Source of the DNA: Anadara kagoshimensis
Taxonomy: Eukaryota > Mollusca > Bivalvia > Arcoida > Arcidae
Length of the DNA stretch: 64,000 bases
Assembly: GCA_021292105.1 (NCBI GenBank)
Contig: CM037865.1
Location: 69,926,356-69,990,355 of the forward strand
Direction: 5' to 3'
The notes below the pieces were generated by a model that saw only the letters and a list, made by a program, of their open reading frames with translations, was not told the origin of the DNA and made no database searches. Shown here piece after piece: positions 36,561 through 47,743 of the stretch (the stretch's first letter is position 1; each line of letters starts with the position of its first letter). Made by a program: the position numbers and the translations under genes.

Positions 36561-37054
36561 ATGTTACATTGTTATAATCTATAACTTATAAAGCAAATAT
36601 TCATAATACAGATTTGACATTATGATAATGGACATGATACCAGAGTTTGTGCGAGTCTGTTTAGATTTAATATAGGAGTTTAGGAGAATCAACTACCAAC
36701 AAATAAGACATCTTATTCAAACCAGCTTTCAATTGTTTTTGTACTAAAATTGTTTTCAAAACTAAACATGAAATTGATAAATTTAGATTTCATTGTAGTT
36801 TCTTCAAATTTTTGAGGTTGTCTATATTCGCGTATAGGTTTAACAAAATTTAAACCAGTGTATGTAGTTTTATGTTTAGAGCTATGCTGTCTTTAAATAT
36901 ATAATTTTTGAAATTTGAAAGTAGTTTTAATTATAAAACATCTTTTGTCATGGTAACAGAACCAGTGTTATACACTGATTGGTGTTGCCCTTTCCTCATT
37001 TCCAAACAGTAATATATACCATAATTTCTTAACATTGTTATTTTCCCCAAAAAG
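36561..37054. other. spacer, nothing recognised
   Basis: AT-rich sequence. No feature is seen. Confidence 0.45.
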
Positions 37055-37117
37055 TGTCATGTGCTAAGTTTTGCATTTTTATGTTGTAATAAATAATTTA
37101 AAAATTAGCACTTGACA
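37055..37117. mobile_element. palindromic mini-element (TGTCAT family)
   Basis: 'tgtcatgtgctaa' faces 'ttagcacttgaca' across an AT-rich middle, giving a 63-bp hairpin of the same design as the copy at 3293. No clear target-site duplication was found. Confidence 0.5.
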
Positions 37118-37643
37118 CAAAACTTCCTTATCTGAAGTGTTTTAAACAAATGAAACATATCCTGCTGGCGTTAATATCTCCGTAGTGAGAGGAACAAGAA
37201 GAGAATATTCTAAACATATCATTTCACCTTAAACAGTATATATGTTACTCAATAATCAATGTCTAATACATGTGCATAACTCCTACAAACACAAAACAAA
37301 TATTTAAATATTTTGCAATCATCAATTTTTCATAGTTTGTTTGTTAAGAGTTAAGTAAACATGCATCTCGTATATTTTTGATTTTATCGATATGAAGTGC
37401 CGCATTTTTATGCATATTAAATACAAGGCTCGTATAGCACAATCTGTAATGATTGGGATTGGACCATCTGTCCAATTCACACAGATGCAGTAAAGTTTAA
37501 CACCAATCAGCAATACACTATGTACTTTCTGAGCACTGAAGGAGTAATGAAATCCAACTGCTTTGTATAGTGTCATGTGTGTTATAATTTAGAATTATTA
37601 CCCTATAATTCAATGATATCCATTGATTTCATTAACACGATAA
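37118..37643. other. spacer, nothing recognised
   Basis: No gene or element is seen. Confidence 0.45.
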
Positions 37644-37778
37644 TGTCATATACCATTTTCTTTAATTTTATCACCAAATGCAAAACATTCAAAAAAATGT
37701 ATATGACAATTGCCATAAACCATTTATTCCATTTTTGATGTATTGAGTGAGGAAATTAAAACAAAATGGTATATGACA
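37644..37778. mobile_element. three-armed palindromic mini-element (TGTCAT family)
   Basis: It starts TGTCATATACCATTTTC. The internal end 'atgtatatgaca' lies at 37697-37708 and the final end 'atggtatatgaca' closes the element at 37778. The order of arms is the same as at 11951-12058, with a longer second arm. Flanks ataa and atac match at three of four positions. Confidence 0.55.
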
Positions 37779-39428
37779 ATACAATGTCATCGGACCTTCT
37801 TGAGAATAGAGCAAACTTTCATTAATAACTCCATAGTTCACAAATGTCAGGAATAACACTGTTTTAATGATATTCTTCATATGGAAATAATTCAATATTT
37901 TAGAAAAGTTAATTCATAAAATGTACTTGACATGTGCTAGCCATTACCGGTCTAATGGTACCTTCTATATAAAACATCCTGTGTACATATGATAAAGATT
38001 TGAGGAAACTTGGATAGGACTGTGATATCCACAGTGGTTATTTTATTTTATTTATTTTGTTTTACTACATTTATGCACCATGTGCTAGTGTGTAGAAATG
38101 TGTGTGTTAGCACTGATGTTCGTGTGTGTTTTTCTCTGTGGAAGAATGTGTTTTGTGAAAATGCACAAGTACCGTCGTTCGTGCGTGTTATTTGACTTTA
38201 TGTAACTAAAATATCAATTTACCGTGCACAATGTGCTTTGTAAAATTTAAGAAAAATCAAGATTAGTATAGAGACTTAACATAACCCTACACATACGTGA
38301 CCAGAAAAATAATCAGACATTTTAATGTGAGCTCATAGTTCACACAATGAAAGGTTTAATCTCTTCATATAGTACCAGTGTGCTATAATTAAACAACTTT
38401 ATCATCAAAATACGCTAGGGAATGAAGAAATCCGATAATTCATATAACCTTTTTATGATAAATAAACTACGTTTTCAAACCAACAAATTAAAATTTATTA
38501 CGATCTGGGAGTTGTAAATAATAAAAAATATTATTGATGCTATTTCCCGACATCTGTGAACTATACAATGTTATGAATGCGTTGTTGCTCTGCCCGAGAT
38601 AAATCGTTATTTGTTAGGATACAAAAATGTTTCTTCATCAATATAATCTATACCCTCAGAATAAGCTCGTATCGGGACATAAAGCTGCCATACCGTTTGT
38701 AAATCCCTGCTTGGAATAACGACGACGTGTATTGTGACGAGCTTTTAGTATTTATATATGAAAATTAGGAGACCACCTTAAGAGAGATTTGACTAGTATG
38801 AGTTTTTGTTGTAGAAAAAATGCAACTCAAAGCACAACTGTTATAATAAACTGACATTTATAAAGAATTATCTTAAATAATAAACAACATATGAAACAAT
38901 GACTCTGAAATGAATGAAAAATGACTGACATGAATTGGTAAATAACAGAATTAAAGTTTGTAAAAGCGCTTTGACTTATTTTTTACATATTGTAAACATT
39001 TTAGAATTTTGTCCAGATGCAACTTTTATTCTTGCAAAACTTAAAAAATATATATTTACTAGATAGACAGTGTGTTTGTTTTTTTGTAATAACTCTAAAA
39101 TACACGTGCTTCTTTCTAAACATTCTAAAAAATTAAAATCATGTTTTTAAAACAAATATTTTATCTTTTCAGTTAGTTAAAGAATCTTTGCCAATGTCTT
39201 TAACTAGGCGAACATTGCACCAAGTGAAGCTGGCCCCTGACCTTATAACAAAAACAGATTTGAAGGAGAACTAAGACTGCATTAAAATATATTATATACC
39301 GCAGTGTGAATGATGACTTAGAATAAGATAAGGGTTTTTTATACTCGCTTGTCTAGATCTGGGGAGAATGTTCCCAAAGTTAATATACACCATGTACACA
39401 TGTCGGTGGTAGTTAAGAAATAAGAGAA
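37779..39428. other. intergenic sequence 3' of the Frizzled gene
   Basis: No gene is recognised. The part nearest 39.4 kb may be the transcription termination zone of the minus-strand Frizzled gene. Confidence 0.4.
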
Positions 39429-39434
39429 TTTATT
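39429..39434 (-). terminator. candidate poly(A) signal of the Frizzled gene
   Basis: This is AATAAA on the minus strand, about 0.6 kb past the Frizzled stop codon. It is followed on that strand by the GT-rich stretch 'gacatgtgtacatggtgtat', as expected for a 3' processing site. An ATTAAA variant at 39829-39834 is closer to the stop but lacks a GT-rich downstream region. The choice is an inference. Confidence 0.4.
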
Positions 39435-40047
39435 CTAAAGTCTAAAAAATGCGTTTAGAGGAAGCTATTCCACTGCAAGAACTCTGCGTGCCGTCTGGAC
39501 AAGATTCTACAATGTTTAGTTGGTAAACATCCATATGCAACCACACGTTGGGTTTACTTCATCTAACAGTTAAAAAGTCCTTACACTCTAGTTAAGTGCA
39601 TTATTAAGTCTAAAGTATGTTACATCTTTAAGTAAATTGATCAGCCTTGTTCCAAAAAACGAAATGTGGTAACAACCAACGAAACACAAAGAATCATATA
39701 ATAATTGTAACAGAATAACAAATATTGAACACAATGATCATGCTTCTTAACCAATCATCTGAATTATAAAACATAGTTAAATTAATTAATTAATTACTGT
39801 TTGATTCAATTATCAATTAATTCTCGTTTTTAATACTTATCTTAACACACATATATAATAATTACCCTTTTTATCCACGATACACTAGCTGTGAGTATTT
39901 GAACATTTCTATGTAGTAGGTAACGGTTCACAGTAGTTTCATCATCATTATCATCATTTCTATGAAATCAAAGAAAATTTATAACAAATAATATACCCAG
40001 CCGAATTTTTATAAAAAAGTATTTTTTGGATTTTATGCCCAGTGTCA

Positions 40048-41784
40048 CTACACCACTGTTTCACCATCACTTTTAGTTCTTTTGGATTTCTCGACCCGAA
40101 TAGCCCTATTTTGTTTAAGTGGAACTTGTTGGTATTGGTGTCCTGGAATAAAATACTCAATTCTTTTTCTTTCACGTTTTCTAAAACATAATTTCCCAGC
40201 GAATTTTTTCCAGGAATTAATGGTCTTTGTTGACCAGATCCACATGCCACTTGTAATACCCACAACAAGTGACATAAAAATTTTTAACATGAAAATTTCA
40301 ATTTTCGGTGAATTTGAAAAACCTTTTAAATACCACGAGTCCCTATTAGCATATTCGTAAAACAAACATGCAATAACACAAGTGGCTGGGACTGTATATA
40401 ACACTGAGAATATTCCAATCCGAACCATTAATACTTCCAATTTATCTGTTTTAACACCGTCACTTCGGACCTGTTTTCTAATTCTGAATAACGCTACAAA
40501 TCCTGCAATAAGGAATGAAATTCCCAACAAGAGGTAGACTAGTAAAGGGGCTATAGCAAACCCCAGAAGTGTTTGATTATTTTGGTTTCCAACGAAACAG
40601 ATGCCTGTCAATTCATCGGCATCAACGTCCCTCATAACAAGAATAACAATTGTTTTAATAGCAGGAACTGCCCAAGCAGCTAGATGAAAGTAACTACTGT
40701 GAAGCTGTATAGCCTCATGTCCCCACTTTAAACCTGCTGATAAAAACCAAGTTAGGGTTAAAACCACCCACCATAAAGAACTGGCGGTTCCAAAAAAGTA
40801 CAATAACAGGAATACAATAGCACAATCTGTGTTTTCTAAGCCCTCCTGTATCAGAATTGTGTCTTCACTTTGGCTATCTCCATCACATGCTATTGACTGA
40901 CGACCTGCTATCAAACGGACAATAAAAGCAATGCTGTAGATAAGAAAGCACATTGATAGGAATATTATTGGTCTCTCGGGATAGCGGAATCTCTGTGAAT
41001 CTATAAGAAATGTCAGCACTGTAAATAAAGTGGATACAAAACACAAACCAGCCCATATCGACATCCAAATATCAGCAAAATACTTGTCCTCTGTGCTGAA
41101 AGCGTCGTTTTCATTACACTTAATAGCACATCGTTCTGTTCTGTTGATATAAACATACTTGTCAGGGTGCCTCATGTCCTTACACATAATTCTAGCTACA
41201 TACTCTGGTCCGTAATGTGAGGGAGGTAAAAAAGGACGAGTCCCCATCCCATTATGAGGATCATGAGATTGGTATGGAGGTAATGGACGACGAGTAGGGT
41301 TCCTGGGAATAGGATCCTCTATATCTTCACCTGGGCCGTCCATACACATGTGCTTATGGTCATTCCTAGGTGGAAACTTTGAACAGTTCAGTGCTAACGG
41401 CCATGGAAATCCAAACTCGTGTAAAACAGGTTGGCACCGTTTCTGAACATTGATACACATGGGTCTACAAGGTCCTATTGGGTCCAAAACTTTCTCTGTG
41501 CACATTGGAACATAGACAGAACACAGGAAGAACTTGAGCTGGTTAGAACAACCATACTGGATAAGTGGTGTAAATGTCTGAAGCTGAAGTTCAGCATCTT
41601 GTTGTAAGTCATGTCCCACTAAGTTTGGCATACCAGTCACATTGTAACCAAGTCCTTTACACATCTCTATCCTGATGGGATCACATTGTCTTACTACTTC
41701 CGTACTGTAAACTTTTGTAACACTCGGTATAGTAACACATAGTACAGTTACTAGTAACACGTTTACATTGTTAATAATTCCCAT
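40048..41784 (-). CDS. fzd4: Frizzled-4-like Wnt receptor, single exon
   Basis: A seven-pass plasma-membrane receptor of 578 residues for Wnt ligands. The order is a signal peptide (about 1-28), then an extracellular cysteine-rich Wnt-binding domain with all ten cysteines (34, 42, 79, 88, 95, 106, 110, 117, 134, 147). A long proline-rich linker (about 150-200) follows, then seven membrane segments (about 238-261, 271-292, 321-346, 364-385, 406-434, 452-476, 498-518). The Dishevelled-binding KTxxxW motif is KTINSW (520-525), and the C-terminal PDZ ligand is ETVV. N-glycosylation sequons lie at 48, 133, 214 and 403. The CRD phrases 'MPNLVGH' and '[13 protein letters not shown]', with the ETVV end, point to Frizzled-4 rather than 9/10. 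I chose the ATG at 41782-41784: the open frame extends two codons further to a GTG, and an in-frame TAG lies just upstream. Its context (A at -3, G at +4) is favourable. It is intact and uninterrupted by introns. The linker is longer than I recall for vertebrate FZD4. Confidence 0.93.
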   Translation of the reverse strand: MGIINNVNVLLVTVLCVTIPSVTKVYSTEVVRQCDPIRIEMCKGLGYNVTGMPNLVGHDLQQDAELQLQTFTPLIQYGCSNQLKFFLCSVYVPMCTEKVLDPIGPCRPMCINVQKRCQPVLHEFGFPWPLALNCSKFPPRNDHKHMCMDGPGEDIEDPIPRNPTRRPLPPYQSHDPHNGMGTRPFLPPSHYGPEYVARIMCKDMRHPDKYVYINRTERCAIKCNENDAFSTEDKYFADIWMSIWAGLCFVSTLFTVLTFLIDSQRFRYPERPIIFLSMCFLIYSIAFIVRLIAGRQSIACDGDSQSEDTILIQEGLENTDCAIVFLLLYFFGTASSLWWVVLTLTWFLSAGLKWGHEAIQLHSSYFHLAAWAVPAIKTIVILVMRDVDADELTGICFVGNQNNQTLLGFAIAPLLVYLLLGISFLIAGFVALFRIRKQVRSDGVKTDKLEVLMVRIGIFSVLYTVPATCVIACLFYEYANRDSWYLKGFSNSPKIEIFMLKIFMSLVVGITSGMWIWSTKTINSWKKFAGKLCFRKRERKRIEYFIPGHQYQQVPLKQNRAIRVEKSKRTKSDGETVV

Positions 41785-41797
41785 TTTCACAGAACAT
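41771..41797 (-). promoter_or_regulatory. 8-codon upstream ORF overlapping the Frizzled start
   Basis: An out-of-frame ATG at 41795-41797 (C at -3, weak context) opens a short frame encoding MFCENGNY. It ends at TAA (41771-41773), past the Frizzled ATG. If the transcript starts upstream, ribosomes must skip or leak past this ATG, which could lower translation. It is relevant only if the 5' untranslated region includes it; no transcript evidence is available. Confidence 0.35.
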
Positions 41798-43919
41798 GTG
41801 AACTATAAACTACTATATAACACGATTGTAAAAAATTGTTTTGTATGATAAAGGTTCACTTTACAACAGAAGAAAACATTAAAATCTCATAACATTGGGA
41901 AATCTCCTCCCTCGAAGTAAACACGTTGTTATGTTGTGTCCAGGCATAATGACAACACGCTGGATAATATAACGACTGCAAATTCTGTACATAACGAATA
42001 TATAAATTCTCCTTCAGTAAATAATATCCATGATCTGGCCTGTACAAAATAATCGCGTGAAATGGGAAAATACTAGGTCTGCGCTTGCATATAATCCGAG
42101 ATAACGTCGAGTGTCAAGTTAAATTAGAAAACAGTATATGCCAATGTTTGAGCCCACCGGTATTCGGTTTCGCACAAATACAATCCAATCAGATCACTTG
42201 ATCTTTCCTTCAGCTCCTCCCAGTTCGCGTTGTGAATACCCACAGATAACCATCAATCAAGCCTTAGCTGTCAATCACTTCTCATATGTCCGGTTATCAA
42301 TGGAATGATTTCAGATTACTGTCGGTTGTGGAAGCAAGCGTTCATAATACGTTGTATATGCTTGAATTATTCAGATATGTATGACATTATTCTATTGTGT
42401 TTCGTTCCATATTCAAAACAAACACAAAGTAGAGTTTAAATCAAATATGTATATATAGATATATACCCATACACGTGAACTGCTCCGTACTATACCATAT
42501 AACCATCAAGTTTTAAAATGAACAAGACATAAACACAAACATCCGTCCTTGTAAAGTCCAGAACTAAGTTATAACTTAGCACGGTGTATTCCTAGTTATA
42601 ATACAGGTAAAACTATAATTAATTATGTTTTATATGCACTATTACCTGTACTGCCCCTTTAATAAATTTTCTCGCCACAATGCATCTCCATAACGTACAT
42701 AGGTTAACTATGTTCCCGCCTCTTCATTATAGTTGTTTACAGAGTCTGGTATAAAATCCACTGATCATTAGTAACTAGATTCAGCATTCGATTGACACCT
42801 TTATATACAGTATATATTAAGCACTTTAACTTAGTAAACTTAATTTTCTTAAACTAAACTTCTGAGAGTCTTCTGGTAATGTTGTATCTAACAGAACCGT
42901 CCTGATTTAAACAGAACTATTTAAAAAATTCTCTCTCACTCCCAGTAATATATAAGCACTATTCATATATACCATTTGTAAAATCTAAAATAACAGAGGT
43001 GAAATCTATGATCTAACAAAGTTCTCAAAGCACAGCACGACTGGCAGTGACAAAAAGCAGAAACACTTCACCAAAACTGATAAGCTAAGTATGCAATGAG
43101 ATAAGTAGCAGACGATATTTATTATCGCCATCTACCGGCATTTATGTAACCATTTACTTTCAAAATTTATAAACCATACAATGAATCAAATTAATAAGTG
43201 TAATAACTAAATAAATTATTTATTTCTATAATGCATTTATGATTTGTGTCGATAAATAAACTCATGGGAATCCAATGAACCGCGAAAATTCCATCTCTCA
43301 CAAAATTGATAACATTATATGGTATATCCTAGGCGGAATTTATAAGGACGATCAAGTTGTCTCCCTTACTTCATTAAAGTGTTAAAGTTTAAAAGCAAAT
43401 GAACCACACCACAGCATTTTATTTGGACAGTATATCGGCGTTGGTCATGATATGGGAGTGGTCACTAACAATATGTATTTACTTTTGTCTTATGCCTTGT
43501 TTTCTAATATCGTTTCTTGTGGCGCGTTCTTGGCTGCATCTGTTAATTAAGTGATGGTTATCATTATAACTGCCACATTTTAAAAATAAAATCTTTATTT
43601 TATTTGGAATTATATAATTATGAGTTAGAAAATCATTTATTAAACATGATGAATGAAATGTTTTCCTAATTCTAAATCTCGGGATTGGATATTTTTATTT
43701 ATCAGAATAATGGTACTGTGTTTACCAGACATTGCAATGCCCGGTTTATTAGAGATGTTCATCCAGCACAAACAGTTTACCAGACCAGTAAACAGCACAC
43801 ATTCTCACTGGTGACAACTTAAATTAATCAAAAGTAGCATAGTAGCAAATTTCTTAAGGGAGTTTTCATCCCAAGTTCTTGTAGATATTTATTTCGACGA
43901 CGCATGTTGCCGATATGTT
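41798..43919. other. 5' flank of the Frizzled gene and intergenic sequence
   Basis: Probably holds the promoter. A CCAAT box lies near 42184 ('caatccaatcagatc') in a locally less AT-rich patch (about 42150-42240), but no start site can be fixed. No other gene is seen on either strand. Confidence 0.35.
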
Positions 43920-44365
43920 GTTCCATGAACGAAATGTCGTTGGGATTGGGCGTGCCACCTACGATAAAAACCAAATATGTGCTTCATGCTTTCGAACTAC
44001 ATTTTAAACGATATATGCTTCTCACCTGCAGTCTAAATGAAATGTGTGCTGCATGCTTAAGAACTACAGTCCAAACGACAGGGGATCCCCCGTTTTCGGG
44101 CTGATCCCAGACCTGAACGATACACGCTTCTCACCTGCAGTCTAAATGAAATCTAGGGTAAATGCTTACCATTGACGATCAAAACGAAATCTCTGTGACA
44201 AGCTTACTATGTGCGGTCCAAGCGAAATCTGCAGTAAATAAATTCCTAATAACTACGGTTCAAACTCAATCTGTTTTACTTGCTTGTCACTCACGGTTCA
44301 AATGAAATTTGTGATGCATGCTTACTTTTTACGGTTCAAACGGTATTTGCGGTGCATGCACGTTA
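43920..44365. repeat. degenerate tandem array, about 45-bp units
   Basis: Variants of 'gcatgcttac', 'tacggttcaaacgaaatctg' and 'tgatgcatgctta' recur about nine times. A near-identical stretch ('cttctcacctgcagtctaaa' with 'tgaaat') occurs twice, about 104 bp apart (near 44015 and 44119), showing partial homogenisation. It lies beside the PLE zone. Confidence 0.65.
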
Positions 44366-44399
44366 AGGTAGTCTAACCAAACAGCCCTTACAAGTTACA

Positions 44400-45130
44400 A
44401 ATTATAATACAATCCGGTTTGGGTTTTCAAATGTAAACTTTCATGAGCGTCATAATTTAGGTGCAAGTCTGAATATGAAGCAAAATTTGAGGAATCAGTC
44501 GTATCTGTTTTTTTGTCTAGCTCACTAGGAAAGATGGCAGATTAAGTATTGTTAGGAGACAGAATCTATATGAGGAGTTGAATGTTCTGGCGACAGTCGT
44601 CTCTCCAGATTTAACAAGGCTCTGCATAAATTTTGAAAGAAACAAATCGGCAAGCAATGGAGCACAGTTTGTACCCATTGGTATAGCGATTGTTTGCTTG
44701 AAAATTATATTAACTAACACAACAAATATGTTGCCTATCAAAACCTCCAATATTTTGTTGATGGTATCTTCACTTTATGTTTTTTTAAAATCCGTATGAT
44801 GTTTGATAAAATAACCATTATCCCTGTTCAGCACTAGATATTTGTATCTTGACTTACCTTTTGTGTAAAAGAATGACAATTACATACTGTACAAGTTTTA
44901 ATTTTACAGCACTAGACGGCCTTTACGGGATACAATTCCTCATCAGTAGTTTTTAGGCCAAAATTGAAAAAACCGACATTTTTTCGCAGATGCTGAAAAG
45001 TACCCCAAAAGGACCAAAGTATACTTTATTAAGGTTAGTAAGGAAAAAATACTTTGCATGAGGGAGTATACCTAAGTTTTCGAGAAATTCCAGATTTTAA
45101 CTAGCAGCAAACGTAGACAATAGTATATTT
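44400..45130 (-). mobile_element. Penelope-like element fragment: terminal repeat, ribozyme relic, RT
   Basis: Read on the minus strand, the order is a terminal-repeat segment (about 45130-44850) shared with 46210-46500 and 62280-62510, the hammerhead relic, then reverse-transcriptase remains at about 44760-44400. The RT core 'IPMGTNCAPLLADLFL' is the signature of PLE reverse transcriptases. A nearby frame has 'TDTTDSSNFASY', a typical PLE motif further along. The reading frame is broken in more than one place, and the C-terminus and 3' tail are absent. It is a fossil. This copy links the ribozyme-bearing repeat to PLE coding sequence. Confidence 0.75.
44909..44952 (-). ncRNA. hammerhead ribozyme relic in PLE terminal repeat
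   Basis: The arrangement (CTGATGA, helix II 'ggaat', loop, closing strand, cleavage-side 'gtctagtgc') is the same as in the intact motif at 62436-62479. However, part of the conserved core and helix I has decayed, so activity is not expected. Confidence 0.6.
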
Positions 45131-45840
45131 CAATAGAATAATGTTTTTGATGTTTTTTTTTTACTTTCTCAATCTCCTATTATGAAGAAAACATTTTTGG
45201 ATGCAGCTACAGGTATGTGCATTTGATAAAAACATGCAAATATGGCAATTGTGGGTCTTGTTACTTTTATCAAAAGAAATTATTGACTAGACACCCTAGA
45301 GCTGGTCCGTGATTACTACTCATCGACTAAATCAAACAATCCCCATAAACTAGTATATATCTATAGTATTTCAATACACATCAAGAAAATATTACGTAAC
45401 AAGTAGTACATTCGTGCTGTATAGAGACAAACATATATGTTTGTATAATAAAACAATAATAAATTAGTTTTACATATTTTCATATAAAATTTCATTGTTA
45501 ACATAATGTTGATTAAAGGTAGGAATTATTTTTATTTTTTTGAATGCGTATGTTTATTCACTTTATTCACAGGAGTGCTTTAAGTAATTAAACCATATTG
45601 CTGAATCTGAATGTTTGGAATAAAAGAAAAAAGAAAAATAGTTTGCCACTGAAAAACAAGTAGTTGGCAATGCCAGTGTAACCGACACATGTTTATAACA
45701 GAAATGTGATGTTCATTAAATAATACAGCATTATTCTACGAATAAAAAGTGATATAAATATAGCTTACATAGATGTGACACTTCGAACTGACCAAAATGA
45801 GCAAAAACAAGAAATCAACAATTAAATTATCGGTGCTTGT
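45131..45840. other. spacer between PLE fragments, nothing recognised
   Basis: AT-rich sequence. No gene or named element is seen. Confidence 0.45.
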
Positions 45841-46500
45841 TCAAATCACAATCCCAAAAGCAGAGTTTGAAATTTGACCGATGAAGGAAAATAATAGTAT
45901 GTGAACTTCCACCATTTGAAGAAAGGATGTGTGCTCCGGAAGGTACATTTGAAAATGAAAAGGAACCGAGACTATGGGGCATCTAATATATGCAATATTG
46001 TTTTGGATACAGATACAGAGACATCACCAAACATTGTTGTAATGACGGTCATAAAGCTTTTTGAGAGCCTTGATAAGCCTAGGACACAGCCCTGGCCTAA
46101 ACACCCCGACTTTCTACAGGTACTTTCTACAGTTACAAAATGGTATGCGTTAGACTCGTTTTAAGACAACTTCTTTTACAAAAAGCAACACATAATAATC
46201 TAAACATTGAATTACATATTATACCATTTTAAATTTTATAGCACTAGGAGGTCGTTTTGGAATACAATTCCTCATCAGTAGTGCTTGGACCAAAATTGTG
46301 AAATCAAAATTTATTTCCAGATTTTGATAAAATTCTCAAAGGACCAAAATATGTTTTACCAAATTTAGCTAAGGAAATACTTTGCCTTAGTTTTTGAGGA
46401 AATTTATATTTTAACTAGTAGCAAATTTAGACATTAGTATATTTCTGATGATAATACATAAGGAAATAGTTTGCATGAGGGAGTATACCTTAGCTTTGAA
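45841..46500 (-). mobile_element. short PLE derivative: ribozyme repeat plus C-terminal/3' tail
   Basis: On the minus strand a terminal-repeat segment with a hammerhead (about 46500-46210) is followed within about 110 bp by the last PLE codons and the untranslated tail (about 46098-45841). The tail words include 'ccggagcacacatcctttct' and 'ctgcttttgggattgtgatt'. No reverse-transcriptase core is recognisable between them. It is either an internally deleted PLE or a non-autonomous, retrozyme-like unit. It is a fossil, with the remaining coding end degraded. Confidence 0.6.
46241..46284 (-). ncRNA. hammerhead ribozyme relic, helices I and II intact
   Basis: On the minus strand helix I (GCACTA with TAGTGC) and helix II (GGAAT with ATTCC) are perfectly paired around CTGATGA. 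The core and cleavage-site region are altered relative to the consensus, so self-cleavage is doubtful. Confidence 0.65.
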
Positions 46501-46726
46501 TTAAACAATAATTATCAGAAATAATTGTTCAGAAAATGCAAAGCAGTTTTAAATTTTGGATAGTCTGATGTTTAGACGACCTGTTACTGAAAAGTACTGT
46601 CAGTGTTACCAACACAGATAAATGACAAAAACTTCCTAAATAAATAATATATATATACGCATTATTTTTCGAATAAATAGTAACAGAAACAACATACCTT
46701 ATTATTTTTAAGAATATTGTAATGAC

Positions 46727-47085
46727 GACCGTAAAGCACTTTGAGAGGTATCAAAACGCCTTGGATTGCAATATCCGGGGGGGGGGGGTTAAGAATTTAT
46801 TTGTTAGTAGTTTGCTTCGTTGTATAAAGTTCCCGTTGTTGGAACAAGCTCTACCATAGCGCAGTACTTGTGAAATAAATACATTTTAAGCAGTAGAAAG
46901 AGGTATATTGCTGCAAGGAAAATAAGAATTAAAGTCGTCACGTTTGTCATGCAGCTTCAAATGAAGCCTTAAGCTGAAGGTACAAGTTCAAATAGGAAAC
47001 AGGACTTGAAGATTCGACCGTATCATTTCTTGCAAAATTACTAGGAAAGATTCCAAATTTAGAATTATTGAGCGAAAGAACACCG
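46727..47085 (-). mobile_element. Penelope-like element, C-terminal RT fragment
   Basis: Minus-strand frames contain 'SSSPVSYLNLYLQL' and 'HDKRDDFNSYF', both PLE RT C-terminal motifs, then sequence matching the 'ARACSNYEDF' region. It contains a run of 12 G at 46777-46788. It lies head-to-head with the plus-strand copy at 47222. It is broken. Confidence 0.7.
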
Positions 47086-47221
47086 CCTATACATCTCTAT
47101 GTGCATTTGACTATTCAGATTTAAGAAAATTCTTTAGAAATTCTGCTGCTTCATATAAATAAAGAAATAAAGCATCAATCAATGATGTATAATTAATTTA
47201 ACGCCCACGAAAGGCTACATT

Positions 47222-47743
47222 TGAAATTATGACAAACGTGATAGCTTCAATTTTTATATTGTCAACTTTCCTTTTCTATGCAGCAATATACCGGCTTATC
47301 CTGCTTATTGTGTATTTGTTTCCCAATTAAAGGCTATGGTAGAGCTTGTTCCAACTACGAAGACTTTGTACAACGAAGTAGGCTGCTTGCAAATAAATTG
47401 TTGACTCAGGGACATTGCAAGTCTAGGCTTATCAAGGCCCTCAAAAAGTTTTATGGCCGTCGATAAGTTTGATGACTCTGTGTCCAGGATTGCCCTGGAT
47501 ATATTTGAGGTCACATAGTTCCATGTTCCTTTCACACAATTTGGATTACATACGTGGCGAGTGTAGCTAGCTAATCAGGAGGTACTTACCCTTCTGGAGC
47601 ACCCGGCCTCACTTCCTTGGTAGAAGTTCACGTATCTAACCCGACTTGTCAGTTCCAAAGTTTTTACTTTGCTTCTGTATTGTGATTCGGACATGGATAA
47701 GTATGTTTGTTTTTGATTGATAGTGATAATTTGTTTGTAAGTA
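47222..47743 (+). mobile_element. Penelope-like element, C-terminus with complete 3' tail
   Basis: The longest 3' copy. Coding motifs in order are 'YDKRDSFNFYIVNFPFLCSN', 'ACSNYEDFVQRSRLLANKLL', 'SRLIKALKKFYGR', and a stop region as at 20254. The untranslated tail ('gtagctagctaatcaggagg', 'cttccttggtagaagttcac', 'attgtgattcggacatggat') ends at 'gtttgtttttgat'. The 5' part, including the RT catalytic core, is missing. It is broken in a few places. Confidence 0.8.

Noticed and set aside
37689-37895. Open frame overlapping a palindromic element on the minus strand
   Set aside because: It begins outside and runs through the hairpin element. The composition is AT-driven and no motif is present.
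40082-41068. Other open frames overlapping the Frizzled gene
   Set aside because: They are shadows in other frames or on the opposite strand of a well-supported coding sequence.
41785-41790. Two extra N-terminal codons for Frizzled starting at 41790
   Set aside because: The codon there is GTG, not ATG. The first in-frame ATG is at 41782-41784 with good context, and an in-frame stop lies just upstream.
41808-41820. TATATA-type TATA box just upstream of Frizzled
   Set aside because: It lies only about 30 bases before the ATG, which would put the start site at or beyond the start codon. AT-rich matches are expected by chance here.
45901-46164. 87-codon open frame on the plus strand
   Set aside because: It is antisense to the PLE protein end and tail of the minus-strand copy.
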